Assembly: GCA_964389005.1 (NCBI GenBank) | Contig: CAYMCV010000122.1 | Coordinates: forward strand, 1 to 6,847 | Direction: 5' to 3' | Source of the DNA: CAYMCV01 sp964389005 | GTDB taxonomy: Bacteria; Bacillota; Clostridia; Lachnospirales; Lachnospiraceae | DNA: 6,847 nt | In this document: one piece after another, positions 1 to 6,549 of the stretch | Layout of the letters: each line of letters begins with the position of its first letter | Numbering within the stretch: position 1 is the stretch's first letter | Translations under genes and position numbers: made by a program | The notes under the pieces: model-generated | Seen by the model: only the letters and a program-made list of their open reading frames with translations | What the model was told of the DNA's origin: nothing | The model's database searches: none

Positions 1-417
1 TTTGAATTCGCGTTCAAAATCGCATATCGTATCATTTGTAAGAAACAAAACGATATCATTGAAGCAATCGAGAGCGGAAGTGATTTTATGGCACCGACGC
101 CTTTCGATCATACGGTGGCACTGGCCAAAGAATATATCAGTCTCGGTGTAAAAATGGGTGAGGGCTGGTTGCTCGTTGCCGAAATGGCGGAACTGATGGA
201 TAAAGGAATCAACAATATCGTATGTGCACAGCCGTTTGGCTGTCTGCCCAACCACATTGTGGGTAAGGGCGTTATGAAAATAATGAAAGAACGTAATCCG
301 GACGTGAACATTGTTCCCATCGATTACGACGCTTCCGCATCCGAAATCAATCAGCAGAACCGAATCAAATTGCTGCTTGCGAATGCGAAAGCATACCAGG
401 AAAGGAAAAAAGCGTGA
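1..417 (+). CDS. 2-hydroxyacyl-CoA dehydratase activase-related protein, C-terminal end (5' truncated)
   Basis: The reading frame is open from the first base of the window, so this is the last 138 residues of a longer gene and the Met at base 88 is internal. The residues MGEGWLL (52-58 of the fragment) and QPFGCLPNH (77-85), followed by a run ending in IDYDASASEINQQNR, match my memory of the C-terminus of the large (about 1,400 aa) acyl-CoA dehydratase activase-related proteins, which carry a BadF/BcrA-type ATPase region and a DUF2229 region. That family resembles the ATP-dependent activators and [4Fe-4S] components of 2-hydroxyglutaryl-CoA dehydratase. Cys75 and Cys81 could be cluster ligands, but this is inference. 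The true substrate of these stand-alone fusion proteins is not established. The ATPase part, if present, lies outside the window. The stop overlaps the next gene's start (GTGA), which implies translational coupling. Confidence 0.85.
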   Translation, partial: FEFAFKIAYRIICKKQNDIIEAIESGSDFMAPTPFDHTVALAKEYISLGVKMGEGWLLVAEMAELMDKGINNIVCAQPFGCLPNHIVGKGVMKIMKERNPDVNIVPIDYDASASEINQQNRIKLLLANAKAYQERKKA

Positions 418-1052
418 AAGACTTTTTTGCGGTTGACGGGTTGTTTGCCGTAATTATGAATCTCATCGGAGAATGGATTGTACTCAGCGTTTTCTGGGTG
501 CTGTTCAGTTTGCCGATTGTGACGGCGGGAGCGGCGGCAACTGCCGCCTACGTCACAGCGACTACGGTAATCAGAGGCAAGGAAGGTCATGTGGTACCTG
601 TTTTTATCAAAACTTTTCGCGCACACTTTGGGCGTACTGCGCTGTTTACATTGGGATATCTGGTGTTGTTTGCAATCATCACGGTGGACGGATTCTTTTT
701 CTACGCCAATCGAGAGGTGTTTCAGACAACACTTTATTTTTATCTGCTGTTGTTTTCGGGATTGTTTCTCATCGGGAATGCCGTTTGCCTATTTCCGTGT
801 ACGGCACGCTATCCGATTCGAAAACGAAGTTTGCTTAAATTGTCGGTGATTATGCAATTTAGGTATCTTCCGATTACTGCCGCGGCTGTTATTGTGATTT
901 TTAGCTGTTTGTTTGTCCTATGGTTTCAGCCCTGGGGACTGTTGATTTTGCCGGGAATGATGATGTATCTGTTTTCGTTTCCGATGGAGTGGATATTGAA
1001 GCATTATGTGGCATCTGACCATACGAAGAATGGAGAACGATGTGAATCGTAA
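414..1052 (+). CDS. YesL-type (DUF624) integral membrane protein
   Basis: This is a 212-aa protein of the usual length for the DUF624/YesL family. I see about five hydrophobic segments (roughly residues 17-37, 75-96, 106-127, 149-170 and 173-192). The family's hallmark, a proline-led small-residue stretch at the end of the first helix, is present as LPIVTAGAAATAAY (33-46), followed by RGKEG (54-58). In Bacillus, YesL sits in a polysaccharide-utilisation locus and family members often accompany sugar transporters. No biochemical role is firmly known, and no sugar gene is visible here. The start is GTG, because AGGAAAGG at 398-405 lies 8 bases upstream and the start overlaps the previous stop by 4 bases. 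The next ATG (base 456) would cut into the conserved N-terminus. The family call is fairly sure; the function is unknown. Confidence 0.85.
   Translation: MKDFFAVDGLFAVIMNLIGEWIVLSVFWVLFSLPIVTAGAAATAAYVTATTVIRGKEGHVVPVFIKTFRAHFGRTALFTLGYLVLFAIITVDGFFFYANREVFQTTLYFYLLLFSGLFLIGNAVCLFPCTARYPIRKRSLLKLSVIMQFRYLPITAAAVIVIFSCLFVLWFQPWGLLILPGMMMYLFSFPMEWILKHYVASDHTKNGERCES
1032..1036 (+). promoter_or_regulatory. Ribosome binding site deciding the phosphoesterase start
   Basis: GGAGA lies 5 bases before GTG at 1042. The in-frame ATGs at 1006 and 1030 have no comparable purine-rich site at the right distance; only a GAAG lies against 1030. This favours the GTG start and an 11-base overlap with the DUF624 gene. 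Confidence 0.55.
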
Positions 1053-1866
1053 AGTAATTATCAAAATCAGTATACTTCTTATGTTTGTTCTATTTGTTGC
1101 CGTTGCATTTGACGCAAGGCTCAAAATCGTTCATTACAGCGTGGAAGCGCCGGAAATCACATCGGAAATTCGGATTGCGCTCATTACGGATGTTCATTCA
1201 TGTTATTATGGGAAGGATTGCGAAGCGCTGATTGAGGCGATTTGTGAACAGGAACCGGATGTCGTGTTGTTTGGCGGCGATATTTTTGATGACGACCAGG
1301 ACGATTGGAATGCGGAAGCGTTGGTGCAGGCCATCGGAAATCGGTATAAGAGTTACTATGTGACGGGAAATCATGAGTATTGGAGCGGTCAGGTGGCAGA
1401 AATTCTGCCGATTTTTCTGGAGAATCAGGTTACCGTGCTTGAGGGCGCATATGAGACGATTACGGTCAATGGGCAGGAAATCAACATTTGCGGAATTGAT
1501 GACCCCGAAGCGGCGATTTATACAGATGCAGAGAGTTTTTATCAGCAATTGACAAATGTCGCAGATGTGGAGAAGAATGGGAATTATACCGTGCTGCTCT
1601 CCCACAGACCGGAGTATGAGAAGCAGTATTTTCGATATGGATTTGATTTGGTACTTTGCGGGCATGCGCACGGCGGTCAGTGGCGGATTCCGTTTCTTGT
1701 AAATGGGATGTATTCACCCAATCAGGGGATTTTTCCGAAGTATGCCGGCGGACGGTATGATTTCAAAGAAGGAACCATGATTGTGAGCCGTGGCTTGGCG
1801 CGAGAAAGTACGCCGCTGCCGAGAATTTTTAACCGACCTGAACTTGTGATTGTGACGATTGAATAG
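1042..1866 (+). CDS. Membrane-anchored calcineurin-like metallophosphoesterase (YkuE/YaeI type)
   Basis: From the GTG at 1042 the protein has 274 residues; a start at ATG 1006 would give 286. One hydrophobic segment near residues 5-23 should act as a signal anchor, placing the catalytic domain outside the membrane. The complete two-metal site of the calcineurin-like family is visible in order: D50-x-H52 (ITDVHS), GGD with D80, GNHE at 109-112, SHRPE with H188, and GHAHGGQ with H208 and H210. GIDDP (151-155) is also typical of this branch. Relatives such as E. coli YaeI and Bacillus YkuE hydrolyse phosphodiesters, and lipid A precursors or wall and lipid phosphates have been proposed as substrates. 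The true substrate here is unknown. The gene overlaps the DUF624 gene, so the two are probably co-translated, and a 79-nt palindrome begins just after its stop. No catalytic residue is missing. The family call is secure. Confidence 0.92.
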   Translation: MNRKVIIKISILLMFVLFVAVAFDARLKIVHYSVEAPEITSEIRIALITDVHSCYYGKDCEALIEAICEQEPDVVLFGGDIFDDDQDDWNAEALVQAIGNRYKSYYVTGNHEYWSGQVAEILPIFLENQVTVLEGAYETITVNGQEINICGIDDPEAAIYTDAESFYQQLTNVADVEKNGNYTVLLSHRPEYEKQYFRYGFDLVLCGHAHGGQWRIPFLVNGMYSPNQGIFPKYAGGRYDFKEGTMIVSRGLARESTPLPRIFNRPELVIVTIE

Positions 1867-1869
1867 CGG

Positions 1870-1948
1870 GGAAGTGTAACATGGGGACGGGGCAAGTGTA
1901 CCATTGCGAAGCAATGGTACACTTGCCCCGTCCCCATGTTACACTTCC
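1870..1948. repeat. 79-nt perfect palindrome, REP-like or miniature mobile element
   Basis: The arms 1870-1907 and 1911-1948 are exact reverse complements over 38 bases with a three-base GAA loop (1908-1910); G1869 and T1949 add a possible G-U pair. The core reads GCGAAGC, a sequence known to form an exceptionally stable DNA mini-hairpin. Each arm contains GGGGACGGGG. From memory, palindromes with a GGGGACGG core are scattered through many genomes that encode REP-associated tyrosine (Y1) transposases, but I cannot check this. No transposase lies in the window and I see no clear target-site duplication. A normal intrinsic terminator would have a T-run after the stem; here the plus strand has TATAAAAAACAA, so any role in stopping or protecting the upstream mRNA is unproven. 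Confidence 0.8.
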
Positions 1949-1960
1949 TATAAAAAACAA

Positions 1961-1989
1961 TTGACTTACAAAGCAGATAGACGTAACAT
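1961..1989 (+). promoter_or_regulatory. Candidate sigma-A-type promoter of the ABC exporter operon
   Basis: TTGACT (1961-1966) is followed after 17 bases by TAACAT (1984-1989), 4 of 6 consensus bases. An A-rich stretch (TAAAAAACAA, 1951-1960) just upstream could act as an UP element. A second weaker candidate is TTCATG (2019-2024) and TATAGA (2042-2047), also 17 bases apart, with the 8-bp palindrome TGTTAACA (2031-2038) between its boxes. Either would leave a leader of roughly 60-120 bases before the ATG at 2114. The call rests on box match only. Confidence 0.35.
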
Positions 1990-2113
1990 AATATCAGACA
2001 GTATTTTTACATAGGTAATTCATGTTTCATTGTTAACATAGTATAGACGCGTGTGCGAGCATTTCGTTAGGAATGATATGAAGGGCTTTGCACCGTAAAA
2101 CCGAGAGGGCGCC

Positions 2114-3340
2114 ATGCGATTCATCCGATTTTCGTTCGGAAGTTGCATAAGAAACAGAAAAAAAGCCATTTTAAACCTACTGATTTGTATGGTGATTGTG
2201 GCTTTGATTAATGTGTTTGCGGGAAACATTGTCAGTATCTTGGCACAGATGAAACGCTTACCGGAGGTTATGAAGATAACAGCCGTTGTCAGCAACCTGA
2301 ACGGCAGCATGGATGCCGGTCTCAAAATCAAAGAAAGTTACGCAGACGGTATTTTAAATTCTGAGTATGTCGAGAATCCTGCATTTTCGATACCGTTCAA
2401 ATTTGGTTTCGGAGAATTCAGTGTCGAAAATTACCTTGGGAGACTGAACTATTATGCGACGGCCGGTAATTGTGTTGCAGCAATCCCGGGCATGCATGAA
2501 GAAGAAATAACGATGGCGGAATCATACACCGTCGATGAATTTTTCAAATCAAATGAACACATCTGCATGATAGATCAACATTTGCTTGATGAGCAAAATC
2601 TGAAGATTGGCGATACCGTTACTTGCACGACATTCTATTATCGGTATGGGCAATATAATGATATCTATATCGATCCACTTGAGATAAATGAATATACAAT
2701 TGTCGGAGCAATCGACATTGCAGAATATCTCGGAGACGGTGTTCGTCCGGATATGATTGTTCCCTATGAAATGCTCCGCGATGTTTATCATCAAAATGGC
2801 TTCGAGTTCTATACCGACGCTGCTTCTTTTCAAATCAAAGACCCCTATAAACTCAACGAATTCAAGGAAGAAATGCACGACATCGGCTTTCTTTCGGTTA
2901 TTTTCCAAGCGGAATTCCACTATGACGGGAACGCACTGACGGTCAAGGACGAGACATTTGTCCGCTCCGCGGAGCAACTTATCAAAAGTCGTAACCTGTT
3001 TTTGGGTATCTTACCGTTTGTGGCAATTGCTGTTTTATGCGTCGGTTTTGTCATGGCAGAACTGTTGATGAAAGGCCGAATCGCGGAGTACGCAATTATG
3101 CGTTCGCTTGGGCAGAGTCATAAAGAGAGCTTTTTCATGCTGGTTGCGGAATACGGTTTTTCCGCTTTGCTCGGTAGCATCGCGGGTCTACTGATCGGAG
3201 TTTTGGGTCTAAAAACACCAATCGGTGTGGCGGCGCTTGCCGCCGCTGCATTTTTTATCTGCTATCTAGTCGGAACGATGGCGGCGCTGTCGTCGTTGAA
3301 AAAGATGAGTGTCATGGCTGTGTTGTCTAAAAATGATTGA
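2114..3340 (+). CDS. ABC transporter permease, FtsX/MacB-like, smaller outside domain
   Basis: This 408-aa protein has the MacB topology: an N-terminal helix (about residues 18-38) after a basic stretch (RNRKK, 13-17), an extracytoplasmic region of about 255 residues, then three helices (about 295-316, 340-364 and 370-392). Between the second and third helix lies EYAIMRSLGQS (325-335), the usual FtsX-domain coupling segment that contacts the ATPase. Proteins of this class either export peptides, lipids or drugs, or transmit ATP-driven movement to the outside domain without carrying a substrate through the membrane. The start at 2114 has a modest site (GAGAGGG, 2103-2109) only 4 bases away. 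The ATPase gene follows after 76 bases and a second permease after that, so this is probably one half of a heterodimer. The substrate cannot be read from the sequence. Confidence 0.88.
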   Translation: MRFIRFSFGSCIRNRKKAILNLLICMVIVALINVFAGNIVSILAQMKRLPEVMKITAVVSNLNGSMDAGLKIKESYADGILNSEYVENPAFSIPFKFGFGEFSVENYLGRLNYYATAGNCVAAIPGMHEEEITMAESYTVDEFFKSNEHICMIDQHLLDEQNLKIGDTVTCTTFYYRYGQYNDIYIDPLEINEYTIVGAIDIAEYLGDGVRPDMIVPYEMLRDVYHQNGFEFYTDAASFQIKDPYKLNEFKEEMHDIGFLSVIFQAEFHYDGNALTVKDETFVRSAEQLIKSRNLFLGILPFVAIAVLCVGFVMAELLMKGRIAEYAIMRSLGQSHKESFFMLVAEYGFSALLGSIAGLLIGVLGLKTPIGVAALAAAAFFICYLVGTMAALSSLKKMSVMAVLSKND

Positions 3341-3383
3341 TGAAAGTGCTAATTACGCGTAGCAACGAAGCAAAATGTATCAA

Positions 3384-3402
3384 TGACGTAATCAGAACGT
3401 CG
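3384..3402 (+). other. Small hairpin just before the ATPase ribosome binding site
   Basis: TGACGT (3384-3389) can pair with ACGTCG (3397-3402), counting one U-G pair, around a 7-base loop. It ends two bases before the strong GGAGGG site (3405-3410). In the transcript it might tune ATPase translation or mark an RNA-processing point between the first permease and the ATPase. The stem is short and could be chance. Confidence 0.25.
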
Positions 3403-3416
3403 GCGGAGGGAACGGA

Positions 3417-4103
3417 ATGGAAAGCATAAAAGTTACAAACGTAAATTATTCATACCGTACGAAGTACCAGACGGTACATGCGGTCAAAGATGTGAGCTGT
3501 ACGTTTGAAAACGGACATATGTATGCAATTGTAGGCGAATCCGGCAGCGGCAAAACGACATTACTCTCACTCTTGGCGGGCCTTGATGTGGCGGATGATG
3601 GACAAATCATTGTGGACGGAAAGGATTTGCGTGAAACGAACCGTGATGAATACCGTAAAAATCAAGCATCGGTCGTATACCAATCATTTCAACTTTTCCC
3701 TCTTTTAACCGCTGAAGAAAATGTCATGTATCCGATGGAAATGAAGAATATAAAGCGGAAAGACGCTTTACCGAAGGCGGCTGAGCTGTTACAGCGTGTC
3801 GGCTTGCCGGATAAAATACGAGGACAATTCCCGCTGATGATGAGCGGCGGTGAGCAACAGCGTGTTGCGATTGCCAGAGCCTTGGCGGCGGGAGGTAACA
3901 TCCTGCTTGCGGATGAGCCGACAGGAAATTTGGATACAGAGAATGAGCAACATATTGTGGAATTGCTTCAAAAACTGGCACACGAAGACGACTATACGGT
4001 CATTGTAATTACACATAACCCGTCGGTAGCAAAAGAAGCAGATGCTGTGTACAGGATGTGTGACGGACAAATGTCCTGCGAGAGAGGCGTGTCAAATGTT
4101 TAA
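3417..4103 (+). CDS. ABC transporter ATP-binding protein, MacB/LolD type
   Basis: A complete 228-aa nucleotide-binding subunit. Motifs in order are Walker A GESGSGKT (40-47), Q-loop Gln89 in VVYQSFQL, the ABC signature SGGEQQ (143-148), Walker B LLADEP (163-168) with catalytic Glu167, D-loop GNLD (170-173) and H-loop His200 in VITHNP. Short length, the AGLD segment after Walker A and DEPTGNLD are typical of the LolD/MacB/FtsE group, which works with FtsX-type permeases. It hydrolyses ATP on the cytoplasmic face as a dimer. The start is well fixed: GGAGGG (3405-3410) lies 6 bases upstream of ATG. The gene sits between two permease genes and overlaps the downstream one by 8 bases, so they almost certainly form one transporter. 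No ATPase residue is missing. Confidence 0.95.
   Translation: MESIKVTNVNYSYRTKYQTVHAVKDVSCTFENGHMYAIVGESGSGKTTLLSLLAGLDVADDGQIIVDGKDLRETNRDEYRKNQASVVYQSFQLFPLLTAEENVMYPMEMKNIKRKDALPKAAELLQRVGLPDKIRGQFPLMMSGGEQQRVAIARALAAGGNILLADEPTGNLDTENEQHIVELLQKLAHEDDYTVIVITHNPSVAKEADAVYRMCDGQMSCERGVSNV
4081..4087 (+). promoter_or_regulatory. Ribosome binding site deciding the second permease start
   Basis: AGAGAGG lies 8 bases before ATG 4096. An in-frame ATG at 4042 would add 18 hydrophilic, Cys-rich residues (MLCTGCVTDKCPAREACQ) that simply read through the ATPase coding region in another frame and do not look like a permease N-terminus. ATG 4096 is therefore preferred. Confidence 0.65.
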
Positions 4104-5904
4104 AAACAGCATGCGGCAACTGTTTCGAACGAAACTACAGACAATTCTGTTTTTTAGCTTAATTGCTCTTTGTGCCATGCTGATTTGTCTCGGAATGAAT
4201 CTCGTGAAACAGTGTCAAGATAATATGGAGAAGTTCAAAGAGGCATTTATGACCATAGGAACGGTGGAGCAGAAGCCAATTACCTATGTAAGAGTTTCGC
4301 AATACAGCGCGGATACACAGAATTATGCTTATTACAATGCGAAAGAATATGGACCGATGTTTTCCCTGTCGGAACTCGACATGGAAGGGGTCACTTATAT
4401 CAGCGGGCCGGAGAGGCGCGCTTTTTATAGTGTATATTTACCGCAATATAAAATATATGACGACAAAGAAGGACGGTCGAATTGTATCGTTGTGGAGGCT
4501 TCGCCGGTTGAGGATTGTGTTCCCTCGGGGCCGGTCAGAATGCAAATTAAAAATGTCTACTACAGCATTTATGAAGTGAATTTCGAGTATTTTTACTATT
4601 GTGACCATAATAATGATGCTCCGCCACAAATGTATGCAGACCAAAGTTATATGATGTGTATTTCCGAAGCTGCGCCCCATGGATTTCAAATGGGGAATCC
4701 CGACAACAATCCGTACGAATACAGACCATTTGGTGCGCCGTATTCCACGCAGGCAACGGCTGACGGCACCCTGATTCCCAATGATTTGCCCGGAATGGCC
4801 GTTGAGGAAATGAACGATGATTTTTATACAAAAGGGCATGATCGTTATTGGAATGCCTATGCGAAAGAAATGGATTGTATGCTTCATAATATTCCGGTTA
4901 CTGCGACTGATGACCTGAATTTGATGATGCCTTTTTATAGGCAGGAAGTCAATGTTACGGCAGGTGAAATTCTTTCCGAAGAGGATTTTTCAAGTGGAAA
5001 CGCAGTTTGCTTGATTGAGGCAGGCTTCGCCCGCAGAAATGGTATTGAAGTCGGAGATGCTATTTCCTTGCCGCTTCGTACCGCAAATTACGCATTTCCG
5101 CCGTCAATTTCATGGGGGGATAGTTCGCTGACGGCCACAGGAGAGAATTTTGAGGCTTTTTATACTGGGGATTATACTGTAAAAGGCATTTATCGGGAGT
5201 CGCCTGGTGGCGGAACGGATTTGGGTTATACATTGCAAAGGAATGAAATCATTATCCCTAAGAAATCAGTCAAGGCAGACGATTCGGAAAATATCGCATC
5301 TTATGGGAGATATGTCAGCCCATACAATACATCTTTTTGCATTCCGAATGGGACGATTGACGAATTCATGGAAGAATGGGAGAAGAAAGGAATCGACGAC
5401 GTCACCATTCATTTTTTTGACAGAGGCTATTCCAAACTGGAAGACGGCATTCTGCAGATGGAAAAAATGGCGACCTATTTGCTGATTGCAGGTGTGGTAA
5501 TGACAATTCTGGTGCTTGTGTTCTTTTGCTCCATGATGATCGGCGGGCAAAAAAAGCGAACCGCGATTGAGCGAAGTCTTGGTTCAAGCAAAAGGAAGTG
5601 CGCATATTCTCTGCTTTCCGGTATTCTTGTTGTCGCAACAGTCGGGTGTTTGATTGGATGCCTGGTGGGAGCAATTATGACCAAGAGCGTCGCAACCGTG
5701 ATGACGGAAAAACAGATTTTTGACAGGGATTACAGTGCGGGTGTTGTATATTCTGAGGTTGAAGAGGAACAGACGAGCGGTGCAGATTGGGTGATTACAT
5801 TAGCGACATTTGTGGGCGTAATGGGTTTTACAGCGTTGGTGTCTGCAGGATTTACATGCAGGAATTTGAAAGAAGAGCCGTTGGTATTGCTATCAGGGGA
5901 ATAG
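4096..5904 (+). CDS. ABC transporter permease, FtsX/MacB-like, large outside domain
   Basis: From ATG 4096 the protein has 602 residues. It begins with a basic, amphipathic stretch and a first helix (about 15-37), then an outside domain of about 415 residues, then helices near 461-482, 504-527 and 565-587. RTAIERSLGSSKRK (488-501) is the FtsX coupling segment between the second and third helix. The outside domain is unusually rich in Tyr and Phe (for example around bases 4555-4600) and holds at least seven cysteines, so disulfides or metal binding are possible. It is far larger than its partner's outside domain and I recognise no named fold in it beyond the general MacB periplasmic-domain pattern. 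It overlaps the ATPase gene by 8 bases, which argues for coupled translation and a fixed subunit ratio. The permease call is secure; substrate and direction are not known. Confidence 0.9.
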   Translation: MFKNSMRQLFRTKLQTILFFSLIALCAMLICLGMNLVKQCQDNMEKFKEAFMTIGTVEQKPITYVRVSQYSADTQNYAYYNAKEYGPMFSLSELDMEGVTYISGPERRAFYSVYLPQYKIYDDKEGRSNCIVVEASPVEDCVPSGPVRMQIKNVYYSIYEVNFEYFYYCDHNNDAPPQMYADQSYMMCISEAAPHGFQMGNPDNNPYEYRPFGAPYSTQATADGTLIPNDLPGMAVEEMNDDFYTKGHDRYWNAYAKEMDCMLHNIPVTATDDLNLMMPFYRQEVNVTAGEILSEEDFSSGNAVCLIEAGFARRNGIEVGDAISLPLRTANYAFPPSISWGDSSLTATGENFEAFYTGDYTVKGIYRESPGGGTDLGYTLQRNEIIIPKKSVKADDSENIASYGRYVSPYNTSFCIPNGTIDEFMEEWEKKGIDDVTIHFFDRGYSKLEDGILQMEKMATYLLIAGVVMTILVLVFFCSMMIGGQKKRTAIERSLGSSKRKCAYSLLSGILVVATVGCLIGCLVGAIMTKSVATVMTEKQIFDRDYSAGVVYSEVEEEQTSGADWVITLATFVGVMGFTALVSAGFTCRNLKEEPLVLLSGE

Positions 5905-5908
5905 AAAG

Positions 5909-5922
5909 TCGTGTTAACACGA
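5909..5922. other. 14-bp perfect palindrome TCGTGTTAACACGA
   Basis: The sequence is its own reverse complement and lies 5 bases after the second permease stop, just before the terminator hairpin. It has no loop, so it fits a dimeric protein site better than an RNA hairpin. Its central TGTTAACA also occurs at 2031-2038 in the leader of the same ABC operon. A role is not shown. Confidence 0.3.
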
Positions 5923-5923
5923 T

Positions 5924-5961
5924 AAAAACACGCCGGAATTCTGAAATCAGAGTTCCGGCGT
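5924..5961 (-). terminator. Hairpin terminator between convergent genes
   Basis: Arms 5930-5944 and 5947-5961 pair over about 14-15 bases with one T-G wobble and a GC-rich base (CGCCGGAA with TTCCGGCG). Read on the minus strand, the stem is followed by TGTTTTTATC, a proper T-tract, so it is a good intrinsic terminator for the flavoprotein gene, whose stop is 7 bases away. On the plus strand the stem is followed only by TTCATTGTC, so it may also stop the ABC operon, but less efficiently. Confidence 0.8.
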
Positions 5962-5968
5962 TCATTGT

Positions 5969-6391
5969 CTACTCAACATAGAAATTCTCTTGTTTAAAGT
6001 TTGCATAGTACCTTCCGCGTTCGGCGGTGAATTTCAAGATGCAGTAATCAGGGTCGGTGACACCGCCGGGATAGTATACATCATCACCGGTTCTCCAGCA
6101 CGCAGCCTTGGTTTCTTCATCCTCCATAACTTCCATGGTTCCGACGAGTTTCACACCGCGGAAAAATCGTGTGTCTGCACAGTAGATGCATGCCTTTGGG
6201 TTTGCGCGAAATAGTCCGACACTCATGGAAGAAGTGTTGGTGGAAAAGTAGAATTCCTTGATTCCAACGGTTTTACGCGCCGGTAACATTGCTTTCGTGT
6301 TGGGAAAGCCGTCTTCGTCAATAGAACTGATGTAGACGGTTTTTTGCTTGGAAAACATGTTTCCAATGGTTTTTTCGACATCTCTCATCAT
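5969..6391 (-). CDS. Pyridoxamine 5'-phosphate oxidase family protein (FMN-binding split barrel)
   Basis: A complete 140-aa protein of normal length for the small stand-alone PNPOx-like/general-stress-26 type flavoproteins of clostridia. Recognisable stretches are VYISSIDEDGFPNTKAM (19-35, first strands), FYFSTNTSSM (47-56), RANPKACIYCAD (62-73), RFFRGVKLVGTMEV (75-88) and the C-terminal DPDYCILKFTAERGRYY (113-129). These proteins bind FMN or a related flavin in a dimer. Few have a known substrate, and this one is probably not the vitamin B6 biosynthetic oxidase, which is longer. There are two adjacent ATGs; the upstream one is chosen because AAGGAG (plus-strand 6401-6406) lies 9 bases away. 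It is transcribed alone, convergent with the ABC operon, with its own terminator and at least one good promoter. The family call is confident; the reaction is unknown. Confidence 0.92.
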   Translation of the reverse strand: MMRDVEKTIGNMFSKQKTVYISSIDEDGFPNTKAMLPARKTVGIKEFYFSTNTSSMSVGLFRANPKACIYCADTRFFRGVKLVGTMEVMEDEETKAACWRTGDDVYYPGGVTDPDYCILKFTAERGRYYANFKQENFYVE

Positions 6392-6457
6392 AATGTTAGT
6401 CTCCTTGTCGTTGTTTTATCGTTTGCTGCTTATTTCATTCCGACGTAATTCTGTATC

Positions 6458-6485
6458 CTAATACTGATTGATACAATGATGTAAA
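6458..6485 (-). promoter_or_regulatory. Possible proximal promoter of the flavoprotein gene
   Basis: On the minus strand TTTACA (6485-6480) is followed after 16 bases by TATTAG (6463-6458), 5 and 4 of 6 consensus bases. It would give a leader of about 60 bases. The 13-base palindrome at 6484-6496 touches the -35 box. It is weaker than the distal promoter at 6560-6588. Confidence 0.3.
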
Positions 6486-6496
6486 GTGAGTCACTT
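6484..6496. promoter_or_regulatory. Operator-like palindrome AAGTGAGTCACTT
   Basis: Two perfect 6-bp arms (AAGTGA and TCACTT) flank a single central base. It overlaps the -35 box of the proximal minus-strand promoter candidate and lies downstream of the distal one, so a bound repressor could block either. No regulator gene is nearby and the match is to no operator I can name. Confidence 0.3.
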
Positions 6497-6507
6497 CAAC
6501 AATTCGT

Positions 6508-6549
6508 GGACTCTGCAAGAACTGAGTAAGCGGCTGGTTACTAGAGTCC
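6508..6549 (-). promoter_or_regulatory. Foldable 5' leader of the flavoprotein mRNA
   Basis: In the minus-strand transcript GGACTCT (6549-6543) pairs perfectly with AGAGTCC (6514-6508). Stacked directly on it, AGTAA (6542-6538) pairs with TTACT (6529-6525), leaving an 8-base apical loop (CCAGCCGC) and a 10-base one-sided bulge. The stem would begin only a few bases from the predicted start of a transcript from the distal promoter. This could be a 5' stabilising stem or part of a cis-acting RNA. I recognise no known riboswitch class. Confidence 0.4.

Noticed and set aside
1722..1937. Minus-strand open frames of 66-71 codons across the palindrome
   Set aside because: They are made of palindrome sequence and the complement of the phosphoesterase gene, have no ribosome binding site and no recognisable protein features.
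1870..1960. The 79-nt palindrome as an ordinary intrinsic terminator
   Set aside because: There is no T-tract after the stem on either strand; the plus strand continues with an A-run. It may still affect mRNA ends, but it does not meet the usual pattern.
2078..2098. Six-codon leader ORF (MKGFAP) before the first permease
   Set aside because: It has a weak TAGGA site but no attenuator-like alternative stems or codon run that would suggest regulation. Too short to support.
2549..2977. 142-codon minus-strand open frame inside the first permease gene
   Set aside because: It is the complement of a clear permease coding region with no domain or ribosome binding site of its own.
6508..6549. tRNA-like 7-bp acceptor stem
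   Set aside because: Only 42 bases span the stem, and there are no D, anticodon or T arms.
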